In this document: piece after piece, positions 48,063 to 60,229 of the stretch
Layout: the number at the start of each line of letters is the position of its first letter
Position numbering within the stretch: the stretch's first letter is position 1
Assembly: GCA_002914805.1 (NCBI GenBank)
Contig: JXTB01000586.1
Coordinates: forward strand, 129,195-193,194
DNA: 64,000 nucleotides
Direction of reading: 5' to 3'
Origin: Parasponia andersonii
Lineage: Eukaryota > Streptophyta > Magnoliopsida > Rosales > Cannabaceae
Notes under the pieces: generated by a model
Database searches by the model: none
Seen by the model: the letters and a program-made list of their open reading frames with translations, nothing else
What the model was told of the DNA's origin: nothing
Program-made: the position numbers and the translations under genes

Positions 48063-51000
48063 TAGCCGCTTGGAAAATTCAGCTCTTTTACAATGGGATA
48101 GAGTGGTAGGCATTTTAAATGCTGTGAGCTGTTAATAATTGGGGAACGCTTGTCTAAAGTGAAGATCGTAATGTATTTTGTTTGAGCTGGTTATGGTGTC
48201 TATTTGGATGTTGTTGTTATGTTTAGTAAGCTTGTTGTGACCAACTTTTACAGAGAACCTTTACAACTCTAAAGTAATTTCGGCTTTGCAGCTCTAAGCA
48301 ATTTTGGGTAACAAAAAACATAAAAGCGTGAAACTTAATTGTGACATTTTGCAAGTCTCCTGACGTTTGTTGATCTTTGCGCTTCTGCCTTTAATTTGTG
48401 CATTTGTAACTTACAAGTTGATTACTTATTGCTTTGTTAGAGAGGCTTAAGCTGAATTTGTCAATTATCCCGGGTTTTCCGCCTTATTTAGAAGCTTTAA
48501 GGTCCTCAGTCAAAAACAACTGTTCATGTCTTTTATCTCCACTCTCTTAAATCTTCACTTTTAATACAGGTTAATACAAAAATTTGGAGTCGTTATTTGC
48601 CCTAGATTTCAAATACTCTGAATCCCGTGAACCGCCCTATATGGAATGTTCTTTATCCGGTACCTTTTGCTTTATTGACTCTTTTTACTTATTGGTTAGT
48701 ATAGGATTCGATGGTGGGTAAAAAAAGCCAATACGCGGTCAAAAATCGATGTACCTTCCTCTCTCTAGTGGTTGGAGAGGAAGGGACCGTGTTATTCTTT
48801 TGCGTTGGTCGGATCAAAAATTAATGGTGGTATTACCTTTTTCTTTTCGTGGGACACATATTCATATCGTCAACTCTGGGGTCCCCTAAGCATGATTACA
48901 TGAAGCCATTATCAACAATCCAACACGAGGGCAAAGAAGCATTTTCTTTTTTCACTCATCCATTAGACGAAATTATCATAATGTCCAACCCGTTAAACTG
49001 TAACTCTGCTCATTTTTTGGCTCCAACAGTGGTTAAGATGGCTAACTAATTCTATCAAATGTATTAGATGTGTCCTGGCTATGATGTTGATGTGAGAACT
49101 GAACTAATTATGGTATAACAATTTAATAGGGAGTTTACAGGTTGCCCATTCTTGCATTAGCATCTGGGTTGGGTTTTTGGCATTTTCGTCCGTATTATAG
49201 CTAGCTTTGGTTGGTTGGAAGCTCTAAACCTTGTGTTCATTGTTTTGTTTGTACTCCAGTAAAATGACCTAACTAATTTTCGTTCATAATCTCTATTCTG
49301 AGGAATTGGGAAACGAAAAAAGATTTTTTTTCTTCCCTTCTCAAATCCAACCACTCGAAATAGTGGACTTCAACCCCCAATTTTTCCCTTCTTTTAGCAG
49401 CAAATGAGGCTTTTAAGAATCTTCTTTGAACAAAATCAATTACCTCTATTTTCTTCTATTGCTTTCTTACGAACACAAACAAAATGCGGAGTCTTCCAAT
49501 AAACAATTCGAGGAATCGATTGCTTCTACCCGAAAAGAACTACACTTTATTTAGTCAAACATGGAAAAGATAATCTACCGATGGAATTTCCATTCATACC
49601 ATGTTTTAACCAAACGAGTAACAACAACAGACACGAGGGTCCCTCAGTGAGGTTAAAAATTAAAAAAGAAAAGCTGGGACAAAGGGGTATGCATGCATAG
49701 CATGCACTTGAGTGAGCATGAGTGGCTCCCCATGTGCAATCCAAGTAGCCTCCCAACCTCCTAATCACCTCTGTCTCCCTCCTCAACATATATAGTGCCC
49801 CTTAATCCTTCCTTTTTTCTTTGGTACAAAATGTTGCCAATTGAGCTGATTAGCCCTTTAATGGACCAAATTTGGTACTACACTTCTAAAACCATGTGGG
49901 TAATGAATGGAGGATATGGGGGTGGAAAAGAAGAAAACGTGAAAAAGGAAATTTTGGTTGTATACCATTCATGTAATACAAAAACTCAGATTTTTGGAAG
50001 ATTGTTGTATTGTAGTATTTGACTACAACTTTATCTTCTTTGACGTGAGACAAATAGGCCTTGGTAAATTAATAAGATTGCCGATTGTGCCTTTCTTCTT
50101 AGAAGTTTGGGTGAATAGTACTAGCAGATGGCGACTTGGGTGGAAGATTTTGGAAAAGTTGAGAAACCAAGAAGGTTTCACCTTAGTTGAATAATTGTAC
50201 TTGCTTTCTTTCTTCACTAAAGATTGAGAAGGAAAAAAGTAGAATAAATCACTCACCGAATTTATGAGTTCCCCAAAGAAGAAACTAGTTTGCATAGTAT
50301 GAAAGCCTCAAAGATTGATTTAGTTAGTTTTGTTAGCTGACAAATCTTTTGGCTGTTCTCAATGGCTTTCTTATTATGTATTATGGTGCTATAATTATAT
50401 TAACCTGCAAGGTTATGGTGCTATAATTATATTAACCTACAAGGTGATGGTGTGCACTGTAAACATGATTATTTACATGGTCAATCTAAAAAATAACCAT
50501 TCATATTGGAACAAAAGAATAGTTTGGATCCATTAAGAAGATTATAAAATTCTTTTATGAGACAAGAGTAGGTTTAGGTGTGACAATATATGTATAAGGC
50601 TATATGGGAGTAGTGATTAATTTGCTCTGCATAATATTATTGTAGTTGTATCTTGTACTGATCCCATTATAGCTTTGATGTGAGATTAATTAGTTAGGTA
50701 AAGCTAAATCGTTGAGAAGCACAAGCTGGTTGCTGCAGATAAATAGAGGAAGTAAAGTGTCTAAAGGTGTTTTTCCCTTCTTCTTTTCCTTGTGAATTAT
50801 TTCATTTTTCTAAAGTTGCTTTTGATTGTCGATGTTATGTTATATCTTTCTCTAGTCCTTCTCTCTCTTCTCAGTCTCTTTCCTTTATTCACGCCGCTCT
50901 CATTCTAGTTTCTCACTTTTCTCTTCCATCTACAAGAAAAAACAGAAACCAAAGCTTTCCCACCTCTCCATTCCATCACCATTGCTAGAACAAAACAACA

Positions 51001-51068
51001 AAAGCTGTTTAGCTTTCGCATAGTTTCGACTTTCCATCGCTTTCTCTCTTCCATTCCAACGAGAGAAA
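48063..51068. other. Intergenic region with a 32-bp tandem duplication
   Basis: 3' UTR of the 47-residue gene, then AT-rich DNA without recognisable genes. The bases before 51069 are CT-rich leader of the next gene. A perfect-looking 32-bp duplication is at 50381-50444. Confidence 0.5.
50381..50444. repeat. Tandem duplication, 32-bp unit, two copies
   Basis: TTATGGTGCTATAATTATAT recurs after exactly 32 bp, with one base difference near the end of the unit (CTGCAAGG versus CTACAAGG). Confidence 0.9.
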
Positions 51069-52340
51069 ATGTCCGAATTTTCTTTGTCAAGAACCAAGAA
51101 AGCTGGATTGCCTAGTTTTCTACTCTCTGACCTCTTCAAATTTTGTTTCTTTGCTCTCTCACACCCTCTTTACTTCTCTTACTTCATCTTCTTCTCACCT
51201 TATCTCTTTAAGCTCCTTTCTTTTCTCTCTCCTCTCTTCATTACCACAGCTCTTCTCCTTCTTGCTTTCCTCACTACTCTTTCTCCCAGCCTTGTCCAAG
51301 ATGACTCTCATTCTGATGATTTGTCCGAACCAAAGGTGGGTTTTCTGGCTTCCACATACCAAACTGTTTTGGAAAGACTAAGGTCTGAGGCGGACGACGA
51401 CGGCGAAGACTTTCAGCATTTTGAGGAGCTTGATGAAGTTTACAAAATCGTGTTTGAGACGTCGACATTGGAAATTCGAGAGGACCCTGCTGAAGTTTTG
51501 GAGGAGGTTGTGAAAGAAACTTGCTCAGTGGCCTATGAAACTCCAGTTGACAAGTGTTCAATTCATGAGAGCAGTGCTGCTGACATAGCAAAGGAAGATC
51601 GATACGTAGATTTTGAGAAAGACCCGGTTGAGATTGCTCAGGCGGAGATCATTCAGCCAATTAAAGGGTTAGAGAGTCTGAAATGGTGTTTGGAAGAAGA
51701 GAAGGAGTTGGAAAATATGTCTTGCGAAAAGGAAGACAAAGAAGTCAAGCCTTGGACTGTGGAATCAGAAAAAGTTGATCCAGAAACAAAAGAACGACTG
51801 TTCAAACGAAGCGGATCCAAGGCTATAGGTATTAACAAAATAAAGGGCGTTATAGCAAGTAGTACTAGTGATAACTGTTTTGCAGGTCCTGACTATGATC
51901 TTGATCAATACTCAATGACAGTTAACATGGAGGAATCTCAAACATTGACTTCAAATCTTGGCAGTTTTGGTTCCATGAGGAAAGAAAAAGAGTGGAGGAG
52001 GACCTTAGCATGTAAGCTCTTCGAGGAGCGACACAATGTTGATGGAGGTGAAGGAATGGATATGCTTTGGGAGACATATGAGACTGAATCAAACAAGCAG
52101 GTTCAGGCCAAAAGCAGCTCAAAGAAGGGAAAGAAAGGTGTACTTGAGTACAGTGACGATGATGATGACTATGAAGATGAGACAAATGGGCAATTGTGTT
52201 GTTTACAAGCCTTGAAATTCTCAGCAGGAAAGATGAATCTGGGAATGGGAAGGCCTAATCTTGTCAAGATCTCTAAGGCCTTGAAAGGAATGGGATGGCT
52301 GCACCATGTTACCAGGCATGGCAAGAAGCGGTACAATTGA
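51069..52340 (+). CDS. Plant-specific membrane-anchored protein of unknown function
   Basis: Single exon, 423 residues from ATG 51069. Residues about 30-72 form a long hydrophobic stretch rich in Phe, Leu and Ser (PLYFSYFIFFSPYLFKLL...LLLLAFLTTL), probably two membrane passes. The middle is acidic with repeated Glu/Val/Asp segments. The C-terminal third carries a pattern I have seen in several plant proteins of unknown role: KEKEWRRTLACKLFEERHN, then GMDMLWETYE, an acidic DDDDDYEDE run, and LCCLQALKFSAGKMNLGMGR near the end. No catalytic motif is visible. Upstream is a CT-rich leader; there is no intron. Function cannot be assigned. Confidence 0.8.
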   Translation: MSEFSLSRTKKAGLPSFLLSDLFKFCFFALSHPLYFSYFIFFSPYLFKLLSFLSPLFITTALLLLAFLTTLSPSLVQDDSHSDDLSEPKVGFLASTYQTVLERLRSEADDDGEDFQHFEELDEVYKIVFETSTLEIREDPAEVLEEVVKETCSVAYETPVDKCSIHESSAADIAKEDRYVDFEKDPVEIAQAEIIQPIKGLESLKWCLEEEKELENMSCEKEDKEVKPWTVESEKVDPETKERLFKRSGSKAIGINKIKGVIASSTSDNCFAGPDYDLDQYSMTVNMEESQTLTSNLGSFGSMRKEKEWRRTLACKLFEERHNVDGGEGMDMLWETYETESNKQVQAKSSSKKGKKGVLEYSDDDDDYEDETNGQLCCLQALKFSAGKMNLGMGRPNLVKISKALKGMGWLHHVTRHGKKRYN

Positions 52341-55300
52341 ATTAGAATAAATTTCACTTTAATTTTTTCTTTTTTCTTTGTTATGTTAAGCAGATAGTTG
52401 GCATAGCAAAATGTGTACTTTGATTGAAGAGTACGAGTAAATATGTCTCTCTTCTCTTGGTCTCTATGAGATGCTTTCTTTTTTTACCATTCACAATTTC
52501 TACACTCCCTGCTTAAGTGCTTAAGATGAGCTGGATATTAAAGTTGGATAGGGGTAAATCTTCTTCACCTCATCTAAAACACATCTTGCAAAAAGAGGTC
52601 CGACATATTTTACGAGCTGCAAGAGAAGAAGGCCCCATAAAATGAAAACTTAACAAGAAAATAACTAAATAAAGTAAGCCTGCTTTGTTGAATAATGGAG
52701 TTAGGGCCACTCAATAAATAGGTCACGTGCCATGCATGCTCTGATTGGACAACAAGACAGTAGTTGCACCACACCCCAACAGACGCGTTATGACATTTTT
52801 TCCCCCCTAACCTTATTACATATTTAAGTTCCAATGGCGTGTGGGCATCCGAGGGATGACCATGAAAGAGCCACGTTATGCTCGATTTTAAGTCTATTGT
52901 GCTGACAGACTGAAGAGGGTAGCCAAATTTAGTAATTAGTATCAATAGGATTGACCTCAAATTTACCAGAGATGAGTTTATGGGCCCTTTGTTCTTTGTT
53001 ATCTTATGTGGAGCTTGCAGTCTGCAGGTTGTTATGGCTAACATAATAATGGATATGCCATTATTGCCCATTTTCTTCATTTTCACCTGTCGTTGGTGCT
53101 TTCTTTCTTTATTTATTTGAATTAAAGAATGGGTTTTGTCTATTAGATAAAATTAGGCACTTTCTTTTAATCATTGTAAGTAATATGAAATGTTACTTGT
53201 CAAAGTTCCATATAATTAGTAGGTATTCAGGGAGAATCAGAGGGAACTCAAATCATTTGTCTAATTTTAGTGCGTGTCTCATTTTGTATTTAAACAAAGA
53301 AATAATGTCACTCCTTCTAAAATATATAATTATTTAATGAATTTTTTTTTAAACTTTTTTGACAATTAAGTTTTGATTGTTGATATTAAAATTTTCATAA
53401 AATTAAATGTGTTTAAGTGAAATAAATTGATATTTCATTAATATTAATTAGCTTGGAAGAGAAATAGAAAGAAATTTTTTAAAAAAATTTAATCTTTTGA
53501 GAATTTATATTTTTTTAATTTTTTTATATTTCGTTGTTAAGCGTTGTTAATTTTTTGTTATTTTTCTTCCAATTCCAACTAATGTCAGTAAAATATTGAT
53601 TTTGACATTTGACAACTTTGTATGTGATATGAAAATGTTTAATTCTATCCAACATTTTAATAATTACTCAAAAAAAAAATTTAATTATCAAAATTTTTAA
53701 AACTTAAGAACTTAATTATCAAAAAATAATAACTAAAGGACTATTTTGCCAATCACAAAAAATATCAGTGCCGATCATACCAAAAACCCTTGTTTATATG
53801 GACTACAACAATGCTTCATGAGTCTAATTTTTACCTAACATGGACAAAGTGAGCTTGATTTGTGCAAAGTCACCTGTCACCACTTGAATTCGATAGAAGA
53901 ATGGAATCCTAGAAATTTGATTTAACTCCTTTACGGTTTAGGCCGATCTCCAAATTTAAAATGCACTAATTAGGAAACTATCTGAGTTGGGTACAAATCC
54001 AATGAGTTATCTTATCTCTATTACTAGACCATGTTGATGTTATTGAACACGTTTATAAATGAAGAAGCAAATATGGACACCAAGGAAATGTTGTTTGCGG
54101 TTAAGTAAAAATGGCATTGAGTAAGTAACTTCATATTTAAAAAAAAAAAAAAAAATTGGCGTGACTAATTTGGCACTACTTAAATTGCTATTATGTTTAT
54201 TTTTATTCTTTTTTTGAATGGGAAAAAAACCGAAAATATATTGATGTTGGGCTTATAAAAATATTTAGGATGAATTTTCTGTTAACGGCTGATTAGAGAA
54301 TTTATAAACTCGATTACATCAATTTTCTATTAAATTGATAATAGCCAATAATTCAGGAGTTTTTTTTAGGAAGTAATTTCAGGAGTTATTTCGAAGTCTA
54401 GAAGGAATTTTTGCATTTAAAATCCTGATATTGGGGTGAAAGTTAGTCTACATTAGACGCAAATTCCTTGAAAAATGGTATTATAAATATAGCATATATT
54501 CAAAATTACACGATAAAGAAAAGCTAACACAATAATCTGTATTTTAATACCTTATGCATTAAATCGGATGAGATAGTCATATAATTAAGGATCAAAGCTA
54601 ATGGACCTAAAAAAGCATGGTCGGTGGTTAGATAGGAATAGGGGTTGTCATATGAGACTGGACGGTACGGCCTGCTCCAAGAAGATGGAAGGGACTTTTT
54701 GATCCTTACATTGCTGAGTTTCTTGTTACAAGAAAAAGTATCTATTTTGTTCAGTACGCGGATTCATTGTTATTGTTTTGGAAAGTGATTCTATTAATGT
54801 TGTTCGTGCAGTTTAAACCAATAGTCGTGATTGGTCTTATTTTTGTTGATATTATTTCTTTTTTTAAGTATTAACAAAGATGATATTTGTAAATATTTAT
54901 AACTTTATTTTTTGTTCGGGAAACAAAATTACTCATTCATTCGCTAAGCTTAACTTTTCCTTGAATTCTTTTTTGTGTTGGGTTGGATAATTTTGTAACA
55001 AATGATTTATTTTATTAATGATATATCATTCTTTCCTTTTCTTTAAAAAAAAAAGATGGTTAGAATGGAAATGTAGTACATCAAAGAAACAAATTGAAGC
55101 GCATATATATATATATATCAATTTAGTAAGTATTTTTTTAATTTGTCTATAGATATTATTTTATATAATTAAAATTCATTATTTGCGTATTTTTATGGTA
55201 AAACTTAGAGAGAAAAAATCATTAAATAATTAATTTTTTCCAACTACTTGTTATAATAATTACTAGCTAAAAAAAATATTTATAAATAAGTTAAAAAAAT

Positions 55301-56446
55301 TATATTAATCTAGGTATATATTAATCTAAGCAAGTTTTGGTCCTAACGCTAATATGATAAGTAAGCTTTAAAACGATTTAAGATGAACCGTTGCTCATGC
55401 AATTAATCCCAATGGTCAACACCACCTTCAAAAAATCGTAATTTTATTTAATGACAAAAAAAATTGTAGGCGGATAATTTTTATTAAAATTCTACACACC
55501 AAAAAATGCATATACAAATGTAGTATGGAGGTAATATGAAACCATTAAAACGGTGACATAAATGTAACTTCTCTTACTGGACAAGAACAGTCGCAAACTA
55601 TTGAATTGTTTATAATTTATAGAAGAAATCAGACATTTTGAAGATTTTATTATTCCAAAAGAAAAAGAGGAATTTTAAGTTTTCTCTATTTATTTAGTTA
55701 TTTTATCTTATTTTCACGGACTGGCGACCCAATTGATACGATATCCAACTTTTGGATCTTCTCTTCGTAAAAATAAAAAATAAAAAAAAAAACTTTTGGA
55801 TCGTTTCTATTTTTGTGTGGAATATTTAGTATTCCTTAATTAAGTCTCGTCAATTGTCAATAATAAATTTTTATTAGTTAAAAAATAAATTACTAACAAA
55901 AAAAAGGAAAAAAGAAAGAGAAAAACTCAACCATTATAATAATTCCACGAGTTGTCTTAGACTTTTTTTGTCACAAGCTGTCGGTACTCGAACCCGAGCC
56001 CGCGTTGCCAGACCAGTTCAGGTTAATATCCACCATTTTACTATTTCTTAAAAAGATAAATAAGTTATTTATTAAAGAAAATCACTCGTTTTCTGCTTCT
56101 GATAATAAAAAAGAAAATTATCATATTTTATATTTTGATATTTTATTTTAATTATTATTAATATTGATATTTAAATTTTATATTTATTATAAATTTATAC
56201 TTTGGTATTAATTTAGACTAATTTATTTATCAGGATGATTTAATAAATTTATTTAAAAATAAATTTTTATATAATTTTTTTAATTTTATAAATAGTAATT
56301 TATTAAATTAATTATTTTAAATTTGTATTATGGTATAAATTTGTAACCGAATTTAAATTTAAAAATTAATATTAATAATAACTAAAATATATGATATAAT
56401 TTAAATAAAATATCAAAATATAAAGTAAAAAAAAAGTGATAATATC
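52341..56446. other. Long AT-rich intergenic region
   Basis: 3' UTR of the membrane protein gene, then 4 kb of very AT-rich DNA with poly-A and poly-T runs and a short TA tract (55104-55117). At 55990-56005 there is a tRNA-B-box-like sequence without a cloverleaf. No gene could be supported. Confidence 0.5.
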
Positions 56447-56455
56447 CTATAAAAA
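56447..56455 (+). promoter_or_regulatory. TATA box of the GAUT8-type gene
   Basis: CTATAAAAA about 70 bases before the ATG at 56521, a normal distance for a plant core promoter with a short leader. Confidence 0.5.
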
Positions 56456-56520
56456 TAAATAAGAGTCGTCAAGAATAAGAAAGAAGTGTGAGAGCGATCT
56501 CTGAGTTTGGAGAATCGAAA

Positions 56521-59007
56521 ATGGCGAACCTGAGAGCGCCTTTACGGGCAGGAGCTGGACTTGGCCGAACCTTGAGCTTCTCCTTCAGAGCATTGGCCTC
56601 TGCGATTGCAGTGGTTGTTGTCTTCTTCTTCTTCTCGCTCTCTTTCTTCTCCACTTCAGGCTACCACTCCTCTGATCTCACCACCCACTTCGTGAGTATT
56701 TCGTCTCTCTCTCTCTCTCGCCATGGATCCTGAGTCTTTGGAAATAATACAAAAAAAAAATGTAAAAGACAAGAACAAAAATGGCATATATTAGATTTCT
56801 ATTTATGTGAATTTACACTCTACTATTAATTAATTAATTGATTAATTAACTACTTCTCTTCGTAGAAACTTCAGAGCGTTTTTTTGATTTTGTTTACAAA
56901 AATTCTGAATTTTCTTGCATTTGAGCTTGGATCGCGCTAGATCCACATTCGACACGACTCTGATTGATTTGTTGGCAGGAAAAAATTTTCCGGGAAAATG
57001 TTAAAATTTTCTATCTTTACGTCACTGTCAAAATAAATATGCTTTTTTTTTTCCCCTTTTCCCCCGGTTTAAAAGATGTATTTATGGCCGGAAACGACTA
57101 TACTTTTTGATAAATCGTCGATGTATTGTGTAATTAGGGTTTGAGTTCGGGTTCTTATGGAGTTGAATCGACGAGAAGGTCGATTCTGGCGCTTAAATCG
57201 GACCCTCTCAAGCCTCGGCTTGACCAGATCCGGAAGCAAGCTGAAGATCACAAATCTCTGGCGCTTACTTATGCTGTGTTTGCGCGAAAGCTCAAGCTTG
57301 AGAACTCTAAGCTTGTTAGGGTATTCGCCGAGCTCTCCCGGAGCTACAATGATCTCCTCACGAAGCCTTCGTATCAAGCTCTTTTGGCTTCAGACGTACT
57401 CTCCATCGACGAGTCGGTGTTGCGCCAATTCGAGAAGGAGGTGAAAGAGCGTATCAAGGTGACCCGACAAGTGATTTCCGAAGCTAAAGAGTCTTTTGAC
57501 AGCCAGCTTAAAATTCAGAAGCTTAAGGATACGATTTTCCAAGTGAATGAGTTGTTGACAAAGGCTAAGAAGCAAGGAGCATTTTCTAGCTTAATTGCTG
57601 CGAAATCGATCCCCAAAAGCTTGCATTGCCTTGCGATGCGATTGATGGAAGAGCGAATTGCCCACCCTGAAAAGTATTCGGATGAAGGGAAACCGACGCC
57701 TCCAGAATTTGAGGATCCAAAGCTTTATCACTATGCTATATTTTCGGATAATGTTGTTGCTGCCTCAGTGGTGGTTAATTCAGCAGTGAAGAATGCAAAG
57801 GAGCCATGGAAGCATGTGTTCCATGTTGTGACTGATAAGATGAATCTTGGAGCAATGCAAGTTATGTTCAGATTGAAGGATTATAATGGGTCTCATATTG
57901 AGGTGAAGGCGGTTGAAGATTACAAATTCTTGAATTCTTCATATGTGCCGGTGCTTCGGCAACTAGAGTCTGCAAACTTGCAAAAGTTTTATTTTGAGAA
58001 TAAGCTCGAGAATGCTACCAAAGACACAACCAATATGAAGTTTAGAAACCCAAAATATCTCTCCATATTAAACCATCTGAGGTTTTACTTGCCAGAGATG
58101 TACCCAAAATTGCATAGAATTCTGTTTCTGGATGATGATATTGTGGTTCAGAAGGACTTGACAGGGTTGTGGAAGATTGACATGGATGGGAAGGTGAATG
58201 GGGCCGTGGAGACTTGTTTTGGGTCGTTCCATCGTTATGCACAGTACATGAATTTCTCGCACCCTTTGATTAAGGAGAAGTTTAATCCAAAGGCGTGTGC
58301 TTGGGCTTATGGAATGAACTTCTTTGATTTGGATGCTTGGAGAAGGGAAAAATGCACAGAGGAGTATCACTACTGGCAGAATCTGGTAAGACAATCTTTT
58401 AACATGTTAAAGAAATTTTGCATTTAGATTATACTGACATATATCATGTTTTTGTGTTACAAAGTCTGCTGCATTTGTTGTTTTGACAATCTGAATTTGC
58501 GTGGTTTGACCTTCCAATGTTCCCTAATATAGGATGAACTATTGGCTATAACATGTTCTTTGACCTGAAAAATAGAAGAGTGGAGTAGAGTGTTGCTTTC
58601 TGTGATGCCATCCTGTATCTCATTGTTCTGTTCTGCAGACTGCAGTTATGTTTTACAATTTTCTTGACGTTTTTTTTCTCTTATTGCCCATTTTAAGTTA
58701 TCATGAACTGAGGGTACTGATCTTAATGCAGAATGAGAACCGTACCTTGTGGAAGTTGGGTACATTGCCCCCTGGTCTGATCACTTACTACTCTACCACA
58801 AAGCCTCTGGACAAGTCATGGCATGTTCTCGGACTTGGCTATAATCCAAGCATTAGCATGGAGGAGATCAACAACGCAGCAGTGGTGCACTTTAACGGGA
58901 ACATGAAACCCTGGCTTGATATTGCTATGAACCAGTTTAAGCCACTTTGGACAAAGTATGTCGACTATGAGATGGAGTTTGTCCAAGCCTGCAATTTCGG
59001 AATCTAA
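56521..59007 (+). CDS. GAUT8: Galacturonosyltransferase 8 (QUASIMODO1) type, GT8 family
   Basis: Exons 56521-56691, 57138-58385 and 58732-59007 join in frame for 564 residues. A short cytosolic tail and one membrane anchor (about residues 22-48) make it a type II Golgi protein. A helical stem region follows, then the GT8 catalytic domain from ~residue 200. The metal-binding triplet is Asp389-391 in RILFLDDDIVV, and the HxxGxxKPW signature is HFNGNMKPW with His526. The sequence follows Arabidopsis GAUT8/QUA1 closely through the catalytic domain, more so than GAUT9. QUA1-type enzymes are needed for homogalacturonan (pectin) synthesis and cell adhesion, using UDP-galacturonic acid. Length is as expected and no defect is seen. 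Confidence 0.95.
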
Positions 59008-60229
59008 ACAAATAGCCCCTAGTTGAAAAATCACAATGGAGGAACTCTGCAAGTATAAGTCCCCGCAGACAATATCCACATCGTGGGTTCCAGAGCTAGT
59101 AGCAATATTAGTGAACCGCTCTTATACAAGGGTAGAGGAAAATTTGCATTAATCCAAGTGTAGCATATTTCTTTGTCAGATTAAAATCTAGGTTTTTTTT
59201 CAACATGTTTATAGGAGTATAATAAAATGAAAGACGTTGATTATTTATTTGGTATATTTACAGAAGGTGATCAAACTCGCCTTCGGCAAATGTTGTCAAA
59301 TTTTGTTGTTGATTCTGCGTTTTCAGAGTCAGGCTGGGACTAATGGTGGTGGAAACGTAGTTTCGTAAGAAGCAGAGGCCAAAAATGCTTTAAGTTTGAA
59401 GGCTCTACTTTTGATGCTCAATTTTGCCGTGTGTGGTTTTGTTTTGTTCTAAATAAGAATTTTGCCGTTTTCTTTTGACCGACGTTTTGAAGTCTTTTTA
59501 TTGAATTGTTGATTAAAATTTGCGAGACTGATGCCGATGAGAGTTACATTATATGGAAGCCCCACTTGCTGTGAACCAATTAATTCAGTCACCAAAGTTT
59601 GTTCGTATGGGGTTAAACTCCAAATTTCTAGTCATCAGGGAAGCCCAGTCTGGACCAGCCACCATATACTCCTTGAAATTGGGTTCAACTAGGTAGGACT
59701 AATGTCTAAATCGAGTCCAATTGTCTTTAGTCGCAGTTATTAATGGCTTATGGACTGTCATGAATCACGATCTAAAACCAATGATCACTGATTTTCATTG
59801 ATATGCCGCTTTATTTTAAACCAAACCCTGCGAGTTCATTACTTTTAATAAAAAGGACAGCTTTACCTAAAAAGAGGACAAAGTTTCAAAATCTAAACTG
59901 CATGCCCAAAAGGCAAAACTCCGAAGGAGTAAAAAATGAAGAATCGTAATTTCCAACTAGAAAACAGACGGAAAACAAGAAGAGGGTCGAAAATAGACAG
60001 ATTCTGTTGATTTAATGGGGGATCGATACAGCAGTGAAAGAAATTTGACTTACCATCCAACTCAAAATCACTCATATATGACTAGGCAAAAAGGGTTAGC
60101 AGAACATCCTATAGGAAATATCAGGTAGTTCATCCACGAAAAATTGGACACAGCCCTATGGATTCTATCCAACGACTTAACAAATCAGTGATTCAAAACA
60201 AAATCATCCTCTTTCTAAGCTATTAATTA
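59008..60229. other. Convergent intergenic region
   Basis: 3' UTRs of the GAUT8-type gene (+) and the G3BP-like gene (-). AATAAAATGA near 59219 may be a polyadenylation signal. No further gene is seen. Confidence 0.5.

Noticed and set aside
52610..53086. 158-codon open frame on the minus strand
   Set aside because: No family resemblance, unusual composition, no promoter or codon pattern, and it lies in the AT-rich region after a gene. Treated as chance.
55980..56010. Possible tRNA gene (GGTTCGAGTAC on the minus strand resembles a B box)
   Set aside because: No A box at the right distance and no cloverleaf arms could be drawn. Probably an old repeat fragment.
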